A DNA stretch of 32,138 bases from an uncultured Collinsella sp. (GTDB lineage Bacteria; Actinomycetota; Coriobacteriia; Coriobacteriales; Coriobacteriaceae). The position numbers and the translations under genes are program-made. The number at the start of each line of letters is the position of its first letter. The first letter of the stretch is position 1. Shown piece by piece: positions 1 to 7,619 of this stretch. Under the pieces are notes generated by a model. That model was not told the DNA's origin, made no database searches, and worked only from the letters and a program-made list of their open reading frames with translations. The stretch spans positions 1 through 32,138 of the forward strand of contig UROC01000014.1 of assembly GCA_900549345.1 (NCBI GenBank). Reading direction: 5' to 3'.

Positions 1-46
1 GATAGCCCGTCGCGGTGACATCGGATTTATGTCAATCCTGGTCTAA

Positions 47-109
47 CAGAGCCAACGCTTTTCGGGGGCTCTGCGAGACATTGGATTGAAAGGCCTGGTG
101 AGCGGGCCT
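47..109 (-). terminator. Weak terminator-like hairpins downstream of the membrane protein gene
   Basis: The 138 bases before the first gene's stop codon hold no gene. Two short inverted repeats lie here: CAGAGCC (47-53) with GGCTCTG (67-73), and AGGCC (91-95) with GGCCT (105-109). Read on the minus strand, the second is followed by a short T-rich run (TTTC). They lie just beyond the stop of the minus-strand gene ending at 139 and could end its transcript. The stems are short, so this is a weak call. Confidence 0.3.
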
Positions 110-138
110 ATGCCCAAGTGCCAACAGCGGCCAACACG

Positions 139-1146
139 TTACTCGGCGTGAGCGTAATCAACCTTGGCGCGGCGAGCGGTAGCCTTCTCCCAATCGCTGG
201 TGCCCTCAAAGACATCCTGCTTGTAGGGATTGCGGCCGAGCTTCTTAGCGCGGTAGGCGACGTAGATGATTGCGGCGACGTTGGCGACCAGTGCGGCGAT
301 TGAGACCGCGGTAGCGGCGCCGGGGTCGAGCGTGGAGTGGGTCACAAAGATGGACTCCTCCTGGAAGAACGGGAACACCTGGGCAAACATGCACCAAATG
401 GCCAGCGTAAAGGCGCGGTTCTGAATCCAGCCGCCCTTGTTCCAGATAAAGGCGGCGACGGTGGGCGCCAGCAGCAGCGCAAAGCCGCAGAACCAGGAGT
501 GGGTGGGCAGGCAGTTGTAGGTGTAGCAGAAGTTCCAGATATCGTAGGCGATGATGTAGACCCAGGTCATATCGGGCCACAGCATGTCGGTCTTGTCCTC
601 GGAGGCGTAGACGCTCCACCAACCGGTCATGCAGAAGATGTTGATGATACCGGCGATGCCGTTGAACACGTTGTTCCAGCCGGCCAGCTGCGTAGCACCT
701 TCGGAGGTGACCCAAGTGGACTGGCCCAGGACAAAGAAGTGATAGGCGCTCTCAAAGTCGGACACGACGGCGATCATGATGTTGATGGCGACGATCACAA
801 ACGGCCACGCGCGGAACCAGTGTGCCTTGCCGATCTTGCCCCACTGATACTTAATGGCGATGAAGCCCCAGCAACCGGCCAGTGCCGCGTAGACCTTGGC
901 GTAGTGGAACCAGCTGTTCTGGTACACATGGGTGGGGTTGGTGAGCGCCCACTCGGCACCCTGTGAGACGCCAATGGCGATGGCGACGCAGTAGATGGTC
1001 ATGGCCAGCGGAGCCACGCCAAAGATGATTGCCGCGCCCAGCTTGGTGCGGCGGCCGACCTCGTTGAGCACGATCAGGCCAATAAAGACCATGGCCCAGC
1101 CGGCCCAGTGGATAAGGGTATCGCTACCCCAAACATCGAACAGCAT
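139..1146 (-). CDS. Polytopic membrane protein, DUF5692-like
   Basis: This is a 335-residue, very hydrophobic protein rich in Trp and aromatic residues, with about eight or nine predicted membrane segments and a short charged C-terminal tail (from about residue 305). The overall pattern, including the conserved-looking stretch WPDMTWVYIIAYDIWNFCY near residue 190 and the following cysteine/histidine-containing loop, resembles the DUF5692 family that I recall from Coriobacteriia. No biochemical function is established for that family to my knowledge. The ATG at 1146 is preceded by a good Shine-Dalgarno (GAAAGGAG). It lies 63 bp downstream of a TetR gene on the same strand, so the two are probably co-transcribed and TetR-controlled. 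A transport or membrane-anchoring role for the neighbouring redox protein is conceivable but unproven. Confidence 0.75.
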   Translation of the reverse strand: MLFDVWGSDTLIHWAGWAMVFIGLIVLNEVGRRTKLGAAIIFGVAPLAMTIYCVAIAIGVSQGAEWALTNPTHVYQNSWFHYAKVYAALAGCWGFIAIKYQWGKIGKAHWFRAWPFVIVAINIMIAVVSDFESAYHFFVLGQSTWVTSEGATQLAGWNNVFNGIAGIINIFCMTGWWSVYASEDKTDMLWPDMTWVYIIAYDIWNFCYTYNCLPTHSWFCGFALLLAPTVAAFIWNKGGWIQNRAFTLAIWCMFAQVFPFFQEESIFVTHSTLDPGAATAVSIAALVANVAAIIYVAYRAKKLGRNPYKQDVFEGTSDWEKATARRAKVDYAHAE

Positions 1147-1209
1147 GCTGCTCTCCTTTCACACGCCCGCGGCCCCTCTTCTGATCGCGGGCAGTTTGGC
1201 CAAATGTCG

Positions 1210-1872
1210 TCAGTTCTGGGGCTTGCGCTCGGGATACTTGGCGGTGTAGCCCTCGATGTGGAGCGTCGAGGCGATAATCTCCTTGACCGTCTCGTCGGGC
1301 ACATCGGGGTGCGTGCGGATATACATCAACAGTCCCATGATGAGGGTGTAGAAGGTTTCGTAGACATGGTCGATGCGCAGGTCATGATGGGCGACAAAGT
1401 CCACCACGGTGGTATCGCAGATATACTGCGCCACGCGCTGGACCACGTTGTGCAAAAAGCCGCCGTATAGCGCGCCGCTGCTCGAGGTGAGCGTGCTCGG
1501 CAGCTCGTGGCCGCTGGCGACCAGGCGTTTAAAGAGCGGGGCGACGGTGTCGAGCGCGCCCTCGATATCACCAACGGTGCGGCCGGCATTCCACGTCTCG
1601 AGCTCGGAGATAAAACCGTCGATCGCCTCGTCCATGACGGCGGTGACGGCGGCGTCCATGTCGGCGAAGTAGTGGTAGAACAGCGAGCGCGTGCAGCCGG
1701 CTTGCTTGGTCACGGCCGATACCGATAGGTGGGACACGCCCAGCTCGGAGCTTACGGTGCGCACGGCATCGAGGATCTCGCGACGGCGTTCGTCGCCCGT
1801 CAGGCGCTTTGCCGCGCTATCGGATGCGGGGACGGCATCAACCACAGAGATATCTGCTGTGTTGTTGCCCAT
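1210..1872 (-). CDS. TetR/AcrR-family transcriptional regulator
   Basis: The 220-residue protein begins with a 25-residue polar leader followed by a typical TetR DNA-binding domain (about residues 26-75): RREILDAVRTVSSELG, then the recognition helix region ending in SLFYHYF, the hallmark of the family. The remainder is a helical ligand-binding and dimerisation domain of usual length. The ATG at 1872 has an AAAGGCGG Shine-Dalgarno. It is divergent from the iron-sulfur oxidoreductase at 2062, and the intervening region contains two near-identical 15-bp palindromes (1931-1945 and 1954-1968) that are good candidates for its operators. It therefore probably represses both itself plus the membrane protein and the oxidoreductase. 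The ligand is unknown. Confidence 0.92.
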   Translation of the reverse strand: MGNNTADISVVDAVPASDSAAKRLTGDERRREILDAVRTVSSELGVSHLSVSAVTKQAGCTRSLFYHYFADMDAAVTAVMDEAIDGFISELETWNAGRTVGDIEGALDTVAPLFKRLVASGHELPSTLTSSSGALYGGFLHNVVQRVAQYICDTTVVDFVAHHDLRIDHVYETFYTLIMGLLMYIRTHPDVPDETVKEIIASTLHIEGYTAKYPERKPQN

Positions 1873-1920
1873 GTTTTGCCGCCTTTCATCCTCTTTTGCC
1901 TGACCGTTCGCCTAACAGTC

Positions 1921-1968
1921 TTGAATATTGTTGACGGTTCGTCAATACTATTTTTGACACAATGTCAA
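1921..1968. promoter_or_regulatory. Twin TetR-type operator palindromes in divergent promoter
   Basis: Two 15-bp inverted repeats, TTGACGGTTCGTCAA (1931-1945) and TTGACACAATGTCAA (1954-1968), share the form TTGAC-N5-GTCAA with centres 23 bp apart. They lie between the divergent TetR gene and the oxidoreductase. A possible plus-strand promoter, TTGAAT (1921-1926), 17 bp, AATACT (1944-1949), overlaps the first palindrome. Binding by the adjacent TetR protein is inferred from position and symmetry. Confidence 0.7.
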
Positions 1969-2061
1969 CAATGGCGGGTGAACGGCATGGGGGCATGCCC
2001 GGCCTGCAAAAAAAGAGGGGTGCCGCGGTCTCGCCGGGCTGCGGCAAGAGAAGGGATAACC

Positions 2062-4839
2062 ATGATTCTCAACGGACCGGGGATTAGCTATACCGAGCCC
2101 GATATCGGCGCGGAGTTCGTGCCGCCGATACCGGAGCATCCGCGCGAGGCCATCGTCAAACTGTGTGAGCACTGCACCAACCGCCTGTTGCACCGCGACG
2201 AGCTGCTGGGCTACGAGTACTGGTCGTTTGCCGAGGCCGCAACCGACGAGCAGGCCGAAGTGCTCTGCAAGATGAAGATGCGCCGTCCCTATACGCTGCC
2301 CGAGATGGTCAAGCTCACCGGCATGCCCGAGGCCGATATCGAGAAGATGCTCGACGACATGAGCTACACGGGTCTGCTCGAGTACAACTGGGAAAACCCC
2401 GAGCGCGCCAAGCAGTGGGTGCTGCCCATGCTGGTGCCGGGTTCCGCCGAGTTCCTCAACATGCGCGTGAGCCAGCTCGAGGAGCATCCGGTCTATGCCA
2501 AGTTCTTTGAGCAGGCGTCCAAGGGACCGCTGTCCAAGGCCACGCCGATGGTGCCGCCCGGCGGTGCCGGCATCGGCATGCATGTCATTCCGGTCGAGAA
2601 GGCCATTGATGCCGCGAGCACCTCGGTGCCTATTGAGCATATCGAGCATTGGCTCGACAAATACGAGGGTAAGTATGCCGCTAGCACCTGCAGCTGCCGC
2701 GCGAGCCGTCGCGTGATGGGTGAGGGCTGCGCCGACGACCCGGCCGATTGGTGCATCGCCGTGGGCGATATGGCCGACTACGTGGTCGAGACCGATCGTG
2801 GCCATTACGTGACCCGCGACGAGGTTTACGACATCTTGCGCCAGGCCGAGGACAACGGCTTTGTGCACCAGATCACCAACATTGACGGTGAGAACAAAAT
2901 CTTCGCCATCTGCAACTGCAACGTCAACGTGTGCTACGCCCTGCGCACCTCGCAGCTGTTCAACACGCCCAACCTGTCGCGCTCGGCCTATGTCGCCAAG
3001 GTCGAGAAGGACAAGTGCGTGGCCTGCGGTCGCTGCGTTGAGGTGTGCCCGGCCGGCGCCGCCAAGCTGGGCCAGAAGCTCTGCAGCAAAAAGGCCGGCG
3101 GACAGGTACCCGGGTATCCGCGCCAGGAGTTGCCCGATGCCACCAAGTGGGATCACACCAAGTGGTCGCCCAACTACCGCAACGACAACCGCATCGAGAC
3201 GCATGAGTCTGGCACCGCTCCCTGCAAGACGGCCTGCCCCGCGCACGTTGCCGTTCAGGGCTATCTGAAGCTTGCGGCGCAGGGCCGCTACGACGAGGCA
3301 CTGGCACTCATCAAGCGCGAGAACCCGCTGCCCGCTATCTGCGGCCGTGTGTGCAACCGCCGCTGTGAGGATGCCTGCACCCGCGGCCGTGTGGACGCCG
3401 CCGTGGCTATCGACGAAGTCAAGAAGTTTATCGCCCAGCGCGATCTGGATGCCGCGACCCGCTATGTCCCACCTGTGGTGACCCCGACGCGTGCCGGCGG
3501 CTTCGATCAGAAGATCGCCATCATCGGTGCCGGCCCGGCCGGTCTGTCCTGCGCTTTCTACCTGGCCGAGAAGGGCTACAAGCCCGTCGTGTTCGAGAAA
3601 AACGAGCGCCCGGGCGGCATGCTCACCTACGGCATTCCCAGCTTTAAGCTGCAGAAGGATGTTATCGAGGCCGAGGTCGAGGTTATTCGCCTGATGGGTG
3701 CCGAGTTCCGCTATGGCGTGGAAGTCGGTCGCGACGTGACGCTCGACGAGCTGCGCGCGCAGGGCTTTAAGGCCTTCTACGTTGCCATTGGCTGCCAGGG
3801 CGGCCGCCTTGCCGGCATTCCGGGCGAGGATGCCGAGGACGTGACCGTGGCCGTCGACTTCCTTCGCGAGGTTAACAGCGGCAAGATCGACGCGCTGCCC
3901 GGCCGCACCATTGTGGTGGGCGGCGGCAACGTTGCTATCGATGTCGCGCGCAACGCCTGCCGTTTGGGTTCCGAGCACGTTGAGATGTTCTGCCTGGAGA
4001 GTGAGGCCCAGATGCCCGCCAGCGAGGAGGAGCGTCGCGAGGCCATCGAGGACGGCGTGCACATCAGCTGCGGTTGGGGCCCCAAGGAGGTTCACCTGGA
4101 CGAGGCCGGTCATGTGCGCGGCATCACCTTCAAGCGCTGCACGCGTGTCTTTGACGACGAGGGCCGTTTTGCGCCCGAGTACGACGAGAGCGACCTGCGT
4201 CGTGTCGATGCCGACCGCGTGGTCATGTCCATCGGCCAGTCCATTGTGTGGGGCGACCTGCTGGCTGGCTCCAAGGTGGAGCTTGGCCGCGGTCAGGGTG
4301 CCCTTGCCGATCCTCGGACCTACCAGACCGCCGAACCCGACATCTTTGTGGGTGGTGACGTCTACACCGGTCCCAGCTTCGCCATCGACGCTATCGCCGC
4401 CGGTCACGAGGCTGCGGTGTCCATCCACCGCTTTGTGCAGCCGGGCTCCACGCTCACCATCGGCCGCAACCAGCGCCGCTACACCGCGCTCGACCGCGAC
4501 GATGTCGTGATCGCGAGCTATGACAACGCGAGCCGCGAGGTTGCCCACGTGGACCGCGAGCGCGAGAAGGCCGCGCCCTTCAGCGAGTACGTCGAGACCT
4601 TTACCGAGGAGCAGGTGCGCGCCGAGACCGCTCGCTGCTTGGGCTGCGGTGCCTCGATCGTCGACCCCAACAAGTGCATCGGCTGCGGCCTGTGCACCAC
4701 CAAGTGCGCGTTTGACGCCATCCATCTGGATCGCGACCGCCCCGAGTGCTCCACGATGGTCAAATACGAGCAAAAGCTCCCGAGCCTCGGCAAGTACGCT
4801 TTGAAGCGCGCCATCAAGATTAAGTTCGGTCGTAAATAG
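2062..4839 (+). CDS. Multidomain iron-sulfur FAD/NAD(P) oxidoreductase (GltD-like core)
   Basis: A 925-residue cytoplasmic redox protein. The N-terminal part (about 1-280) is a helical/winged-helix-like region containing a CSC motif. It is followed by a cysteine cluster CNCNVNVCY (about 284), a ferredoxin motif CVACGRCVEVCP (about 319-330), a cysteine-rich helical GltD-type N-domain (CKTACPAHVAVQGYL onward, with CGRVCNRRCEDAC), an FAD site GAGPAGL (about 489), an NAD(P) site GGGNVAIDVARN (about 620) and, at the C-terminus, CLGCG (about 860) plus CIGCGLCTTKC (about 873). The family core resembles the glutamate synthase small subunit and related NAD(P)H-ferredoxin electron-transfer subunits, so electron transfer between NAD(P)H and ferredoxin or another Fe-S partner is likely; the substrate is unknown. 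The start at 2062 was chosen because GAAGGGAT precedes it; the frame stays open further upstream but crosses the operator region. It is divergent from TetR. Confidence 0.85.
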   Translation: MILNGPGISYTEPDIGAEFVPPIPEHPREAIVKLCEHCTNRLLHRDELLGYEYWSFAEAATDEQAEVLCKMKMRRPYTLPEMVKLTGMPEADIEKMLDDMSYTGLLEYNWENPERAKQWVLPMLVPGSAEFLNMRVSQLEEHPVYAKFFEQASKGPLSKATPMVPPGGAGIGMHVIPVEKAIDAASTSVPIEHIEHWLDKYEGKYAASTCSCRASRRVMGEGCADDPADWCIAVGDMADYVVETDRGHYVTRDEVYDILRQAEDNGFVHQITNIDGENKIFAICNCNVNVCYALRTSQLFNTPNLSRSAYVAKVEKDKCVACGRCVEVCPAGAAKLGQKLCSKKAGGQVPGYPRQELPDATKWDHTKWSPNYRNDNRIETHESGTAPCKTACPAHVAVQGYLKLAAQGRYDEALALIKRENPLPAICGRVCNRRCEDACTRGRVDAAVAIDEVKKFIAQRDLDAATRYVPPVVTPTRAGGFDQKIAIIGAGPAGLSCAFYLAEKGYKPVVFEKNERPGGMLTYGIPSFKLQKDVIEAEVEVIRLMGAEFRYGVEVGRDVTLDELRAQGFKAFYVAIGCQGGRLAGIPGEDAEDVTVAVDFLREVNSGKIDALPGRTIVVGGGNVAIDVARNACRLGSEHVEMFCLESEAQMPASEEERREAIEDGVHISCGWGPKEVHLDEAGHVRGITFKRCTRVFDDEGRFAPEYDESDLRRVDADRVVMSIGQSIVWGDLLAGSKVELGRGQGALADPRTYQTAEPDIFVGGDVYTGPSFAIDAIAAGHEAAVSIHRFVQPGSTLTIGRNQRRYTALDRDDVVIASYDNASREVAHVDREREKAAPFSEYVETFTEEQVRAETARCLGCGASIVDPNKCIGCGLCTTKCAFDAIHLDRDRPECSTMVKYEQKLPSLGKYALKRAIKIKFGRK

Positions 4840-4854
4840 GTAGCCATGGCGGGT

Positions 4855-4890
4855 AAGGGGACGGCGCAGACTAGATTTCGCCGTCCCCTT
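4855..4890 (+). terminator. Perfect 12-bp hairpin after the oxidoreductase gene
   Basis: AAGGGGACGGCG (4855-4866) is the exact reverse complement of CGCCGTCCCCTT (4879-4890), with a 12-nt loop. It sits 15 bp after the oxidoreductase stop and before the hypA Shine-Dalgarno, so it may terminate or attenuate transcription, although the T-tract is poor. It shares the GGGGACG core of the repeats at 5381-5453 and 30710-30750, so it may instead be a member of that repeat family. Confidence 0.6.
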
Positions 4891-4935
4891 GCTTTGAGTT
4901 TGCATCGAATCAACCTCTGCAGAAAGGCTTTCGAC

Positions 4936-5373
4936 TTGCATGAATTAGGGATTGTGTATCACATCATTCGGGATGTCGAGAATGTGGCGCGCGCCAATGG
5001 CGTGCGTCGCGTTTCGAGCGTGACGCTGCTGCTGGGCGAGGTCTCGGGCGTCGTTCCCGATTTGCTGCTTGACGCTTGGCGCTGGGCGGCAGATAAAAAG
5101 CCCATCGCGCAAGGCGCGGAGCTTATCGTGGAGCCCGTCGAGGCCGTGACACATTGCGAGGCGTGCGGCCGCGACTACGCGACGGTCGAGCACGGCAAGA
5201 CCTGTCCTCATTGCGGTAGCGGCGATACCTATCTGCTCCAGGGCCAAGAGGTCATGATCAAGCAGATCGAGACCCCCGACGAGGACCCGGCAGACGCTGC
5301 CCCCGACGGCCCTTCTGACGCCCCCGATGCCGTCGACGCCGTCGACGCCGCCAACCCCCTCCACATCGCCTAA
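4936..5373 (+). CDS. hypA: HypA-like nickel metallochaperone, TTG start
   Basis: HypA delivers nickel to [NiFe]-hydrogenase maturation together with HypB. The frame is open from 4846, but the family begins Met-His-Glu, whose histidine binds nickel. Here the codons TTG-CAT-GAA at 4936 give exactly (M)HELGIVYHI, with AGAAAGG at a reasonable distance upstream, so a TTG start is chosen (145 residues). The hairpin at 4855-4890 also lies inside the longer reading. A zinc ribbon is visible as CEACG (about residue 74) and CPHCG (about residue 90). The last 35 residues are an acidic, Ala/Pro/Asp-rich tail with a DAVDAVDAA repeat, which most HypA proteins lack. No hypB or hydrogenase gene is in the window, so its client must lie elsewhere. 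Confidence 0.88.
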   Translation: MHELGIVYHIIRDVENVARANGVRRVSSVTLLLGEVSGVVPDLLLDAWRWAADKKPIAQGAELIVEPVEAVTHCEACGRDYATVEHGKTCPHCGSGDTYLLQGQEVMIKQIETPDEDPADAAPDGPSDAPDAVDAVDAANPLHIA

Positions 5374-5380
5374 CTTAGAC

Positions 5381-5453
5381 ATTGGGGACGTTCTTAAACG
5401 ACTAGTCGAAAAAGAACGTCCCCAATGACTAGCCATTTAAGAACGTCCCCAAT
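5381..5453. repeat. Three-armed GGGGACG inverted/direct repeat (REP-like)
   Basis: ATTGGGGACGTTCTT (5381-5395) is followed by its exact reverse complement AAGAACGTCCCCAAT twice (5412-5426 and 5439-5453). The loop of the first hairpin contains a further perfect palindrome, CGACTAGTCG (5399-5408). The two right arms form a direct repeat with a 27-bp period. The element begins 7 bp after the hypA stop and could act as a terminator, but the duplicated arm indicates an interspersed palindromic repeat family. Confidence 0.75.
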
Positions 5454-5764
5454 AACTACTTTGCTAGAGCATATCGCTCGCCATTAGTCAAGGCATAGCT
5501 GTTTAAACGAAATAGCCTCAGTCTCAGCACGTTTGCATCTGTTTAAAAGCGGTAATAATGACAGCATGCGCATATCCGTCGTGTAAGTATTGGTTGGGTA
5601 TCAGTTATCAGCGGCAGATCAGCCAATGATGCTGGAATGTAATCAACTTGTAACAAATTAAGACGTTTAAACAAATAATGCTACCTTTTGCAGTTTTTCA
5701 AACAATTCTGCTGTATTTGCAGCTATACTCCATAACTGTCGTGTAGGAATTACGTAGACAAAAA
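5454..5764 (+). promoter_or_regulatory. AT-rich upstream region of the mannose-PTS operon with GTTTAAAC boxes
   Basis: This gene-free, AT-rich stretch contrasts with the GC-rich genes around it. It contains GTTTAAAC at 5501-5508 and again at 5665-5672, and a near copy GTTTAAAA at 5541-5548, which are candidate regulator-binding sites. TATACT at 5724-5729 is a plausible -10 element about 48 bp before the EIIAB start, but no convincing -35 is present, suggesting an activated promoter. I looked for a sigma-54 -24/-12 pair, as used by some levanase/mannose PTS operons, and did not find one. Confidence 0.5.
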
Positions 5765-5776
5765 GGAGGTTATGTG

Positions 5777-6766
5777 ATGGTAAGTATTGTTCTTGCTAGC
5801 CATGGTGACTTGGCGGCTGGAATCAAGCAGACGGGCTCGATGGTCTTTGGCGATCAGCCGTCTGTTGCCGTGGTCTCGCTCGAGCCGAGCATGGGCCCCG
5901 ACGACTTCCGTGCCAAGGTCGAGGAGGCTATCGCTTCCTTCGAGGACCAGGAGCAGGTGCTCTTCCTCGTTGATCTGTGGGGCGGCACGCCGTTCAATCA
6001 GATCAGCGGGCTCATCGAGGGCCACGATTCCTGGGCTATCGTCACCGGTGTCAACCTGCCTATGCTCATCGAGGCATATTCGCAGCGCTTTGACGCAAAG
6101 AACACTGCACATGCGATCGCAAAACATCTCGTGACCGAGGCTAAGGCCGGCGTGCGCGTCAAGCCCGAGTCTCTGGAGCCCGAGGAGAAGAAGCCGGCTG
6201 CGGCCGCCGCTGCTCCTGCGGGTGCCATTCCTCCGGGAACGGTGATCGGCGACGGGCACATCAAGATCGCCCACGTCCGTATCGACACGCGTCTGCTGCA
6301 TGGTCAGGTGGCCACCACGTGGACCAAGCAGATCAACCCCAACCGCATCATCGTGGTCTCCGACGGCGTTGCTCACGACGAGCTCCGCAAGACCATGATC
6401 GAGCAGGCTGCCCCTCCGGGAGTCCACGCCAACGTCGTGCCCATCAAGAAGATGGCCGAGGTCGTCAAGGACACGCGCTTTGGCGACACCAAGGCGATGC
6501 TGCTGTTCGAGAACCCGCAGGATCTGCTCAGGGCCATCGAGGCCGGCGTCGACATCAAGGAAGCCAACATCGGTTCCATGGCCCACTCCAAGGGCAAGGT
6601 CGTCGTTACTAACGCTGTCGCTATGGGCGATGACGACGTCAAGACCATCGAGGCTCTCAAGGCCAAGGGCGTCAAGTTCGAGGTCCGCAAGGTTCCTTCG
6701 GATTCCTCCGAGGATCTCGACGCCATGTTGAAGAAAGCTAAGGCCGAACTGGCCGCTCAAGCATAG
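5777..6766 (+). CDS. PTS mannose-family EIIAB component
   Basis: A 329-residue fusion of the two soluble phosphotransfer domains of a mannose-family (Man-Fru-Sor) PTS. The EIIA domain (about 1-130) begins VSIVLASHGDLAAG, with His9 as the expected phosphorylated histidine. An Ala/Pro-rich linker (about 135-155) leads to the EIIB domain (about 160-325), which contains RIDTRLLHGQV with active His175. Phosphate passes from HPr to EIIA, then EIIB, then the sugar during transport by EIIC/EIID. An in-frame GTG at 5774 is also possible, but the ATG at 5777 has the better spacing (7 nt) from GGAGG (5765-5769). It is the first gene of a PTS operon. Sugar specificity (mannose, glucose, fructose, amino sugars) cannot be read from the sequence. 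Confidence 0.93.
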   Translation: MVSIVLASHGDLAAGIKQTGSMVFGDQPSVAVVSLEPSMGPDDFRAKVEEAIASFEDQEQVLFLVDLWGGTPFNQISGLIEGHDSWAIVTGVNLPMLIEAYSQRFDAKNTAHAIAKHLVTEAKAGVRVKPESLEPEEKKPAAAAAAPAGAIPPGTVIGDGHIKIAHVRIDTRLLHGQVATTWTKQINPNRIIVVSDGVAHDELRKTMIEQAAPPGVHANVVPIKKMAEVVKDTRFGDTKAMLLFENPQDLLRAIEAGVDIKEANIGSMAHSKGKVVVTNAVAMGDDDVKTIEALKAKGVKFEVRKVPSDSSEDLDAMLKKAKAELAAQA

Positions 6767-6784
6767 TAAAGGAGGGTCCGATAC

Positions 6785-7603
6785 ATGTCTGCAATCACTA
6801 TTCTGCTTGTTGCGATTGTCGCGTTGCTTGCCGGTATGGAAGGCATTCTGGATGAGTTCCAGTTCCATCAGCCGCTCGTGGCATGCACGCTTATCGGTCT
6901 CGTAACCGGTCACCTTCAGGAGGGCATCCTCCTGGGCGGTTCGCTCCAGATGATGGCCCTTGGCTGGGCTAACGTCGGCGCCGCCGTCGCGCCTGACGCC
7001 GCTCTGGCCTCGGTCGCTTCTTCGATCATCATGGTGCTCGCCCTCAACGGTGGCGCCACCGATTCGGCCAAGGCCGTTACCGCCGCCATCGCCGTCGCCG
7101 TCCCGCTGTCGGTCGCTGGTCTGTTCCTGACCATGATCTGCCGTACCCTGGCTACCGCTATGGTTCACGGCATGGACGCCTGCGCCGAGAAGGGCGACTT
7201 CGCCGGCATCGAGCGTTGGCAGTACGCCGGCATCCTCATGCAGGGTGTTCGTATCGCCATCCCGGCAGTACTTCTGTGCATCATCCCGGCCGAGGCTGTT
7301 ACCAACGCGCTTAACGCTATGCCCGATTGGCTGTCCGGCGGCATGGCTGTCGGCGGCGGCATGGTCGCTTCCGTCGGTTACGCCATGGTCATCAACATGA
7401 TGGCCACCAAGGAGACCTGGCCGTTCTTCATCCTCGGCTTTGTCCTTGCTGCCATCCCTCAGCTCACGCTGATCGCCCTTGGCCTCATCGGCATCTCCCT
7501 TGCCCTCATCTACCTTGGCCTTAAGGATCTGGCCAAGCAGGGTGGCGGCATGGGCGGTGGCTCCGGTGACCCGCTCGGCGACATTCTGAACGATTACGAG
7601 TAG
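6785..7603 (+). CDS. PTS mannose-family EIIC membrane component
   Basis: A 272-residue hydrophobic permease subunit of the EII-sorbose/mannose IIC family, with the usual start (AITILLVAIVALLAGMEGILDE) and the family-typical LVTGHLQEGILLGGSLQMMALGW segment near residue 40-62. About seven or eight membrane segments are visible, and the C-terminus is a Gly-rich then acidic tail. With EIID it forms the sugar channel in the cytoplasmic membrane. It lies 18 bp after EIIAB with a strong AAAGGAGG Shine-Dalgarno, and 16 bp before EIID, so the three are one operon. Confidence 0.93.
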   Translation: MSAITILLVAIVALLAGMEGILDEFQFHQPLVACTLIGLVTGHLQEGILLGGSLQMMALGWANVGAAVAPDAALASVASSIIMVLALNGGATDSAKAVTAAIAVAVPLSVAGLFLTMICRTLATAMVHGMDACAEKGDFAGIERWQYAGILMQGVRIAIPAVLLCIIPAEAVTNALNAMPDWLSGGMAVGGGMVASVGYAMVINMMATKETWPFFILGFVLAAIPQLTLIALGLIGISLALIYLGLKDLAKQGGGMGGGSGDPLGDILNDYE

Positions 7604-7619
7604 GAGGGGAGTGATACAT

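Noticed and set aside
4846..4935. Upstream extension of the hypA frame
   Set aside because: It contains the perfect 12-bp hairpin and lacks a Shine-Dalgarno, and the HypA family begins exactly at the TTG at 4936.
1948..4941. Open frame of 997 codons on the minus strand
   Set aside because: It is antisense to the iron-sulfur oxidoreductase, has low-complexity Ala/Leu/Gly/His composition and no recognisable motif. It is a mirror of GC-rich codon use.
5454..5764. Sigma-54 promoter for the mannose-PTS operon
   Set aside because: No GG/GC pair with the fixed -24/-12 spacing is present, and no LevR-type activator gene is in the window.
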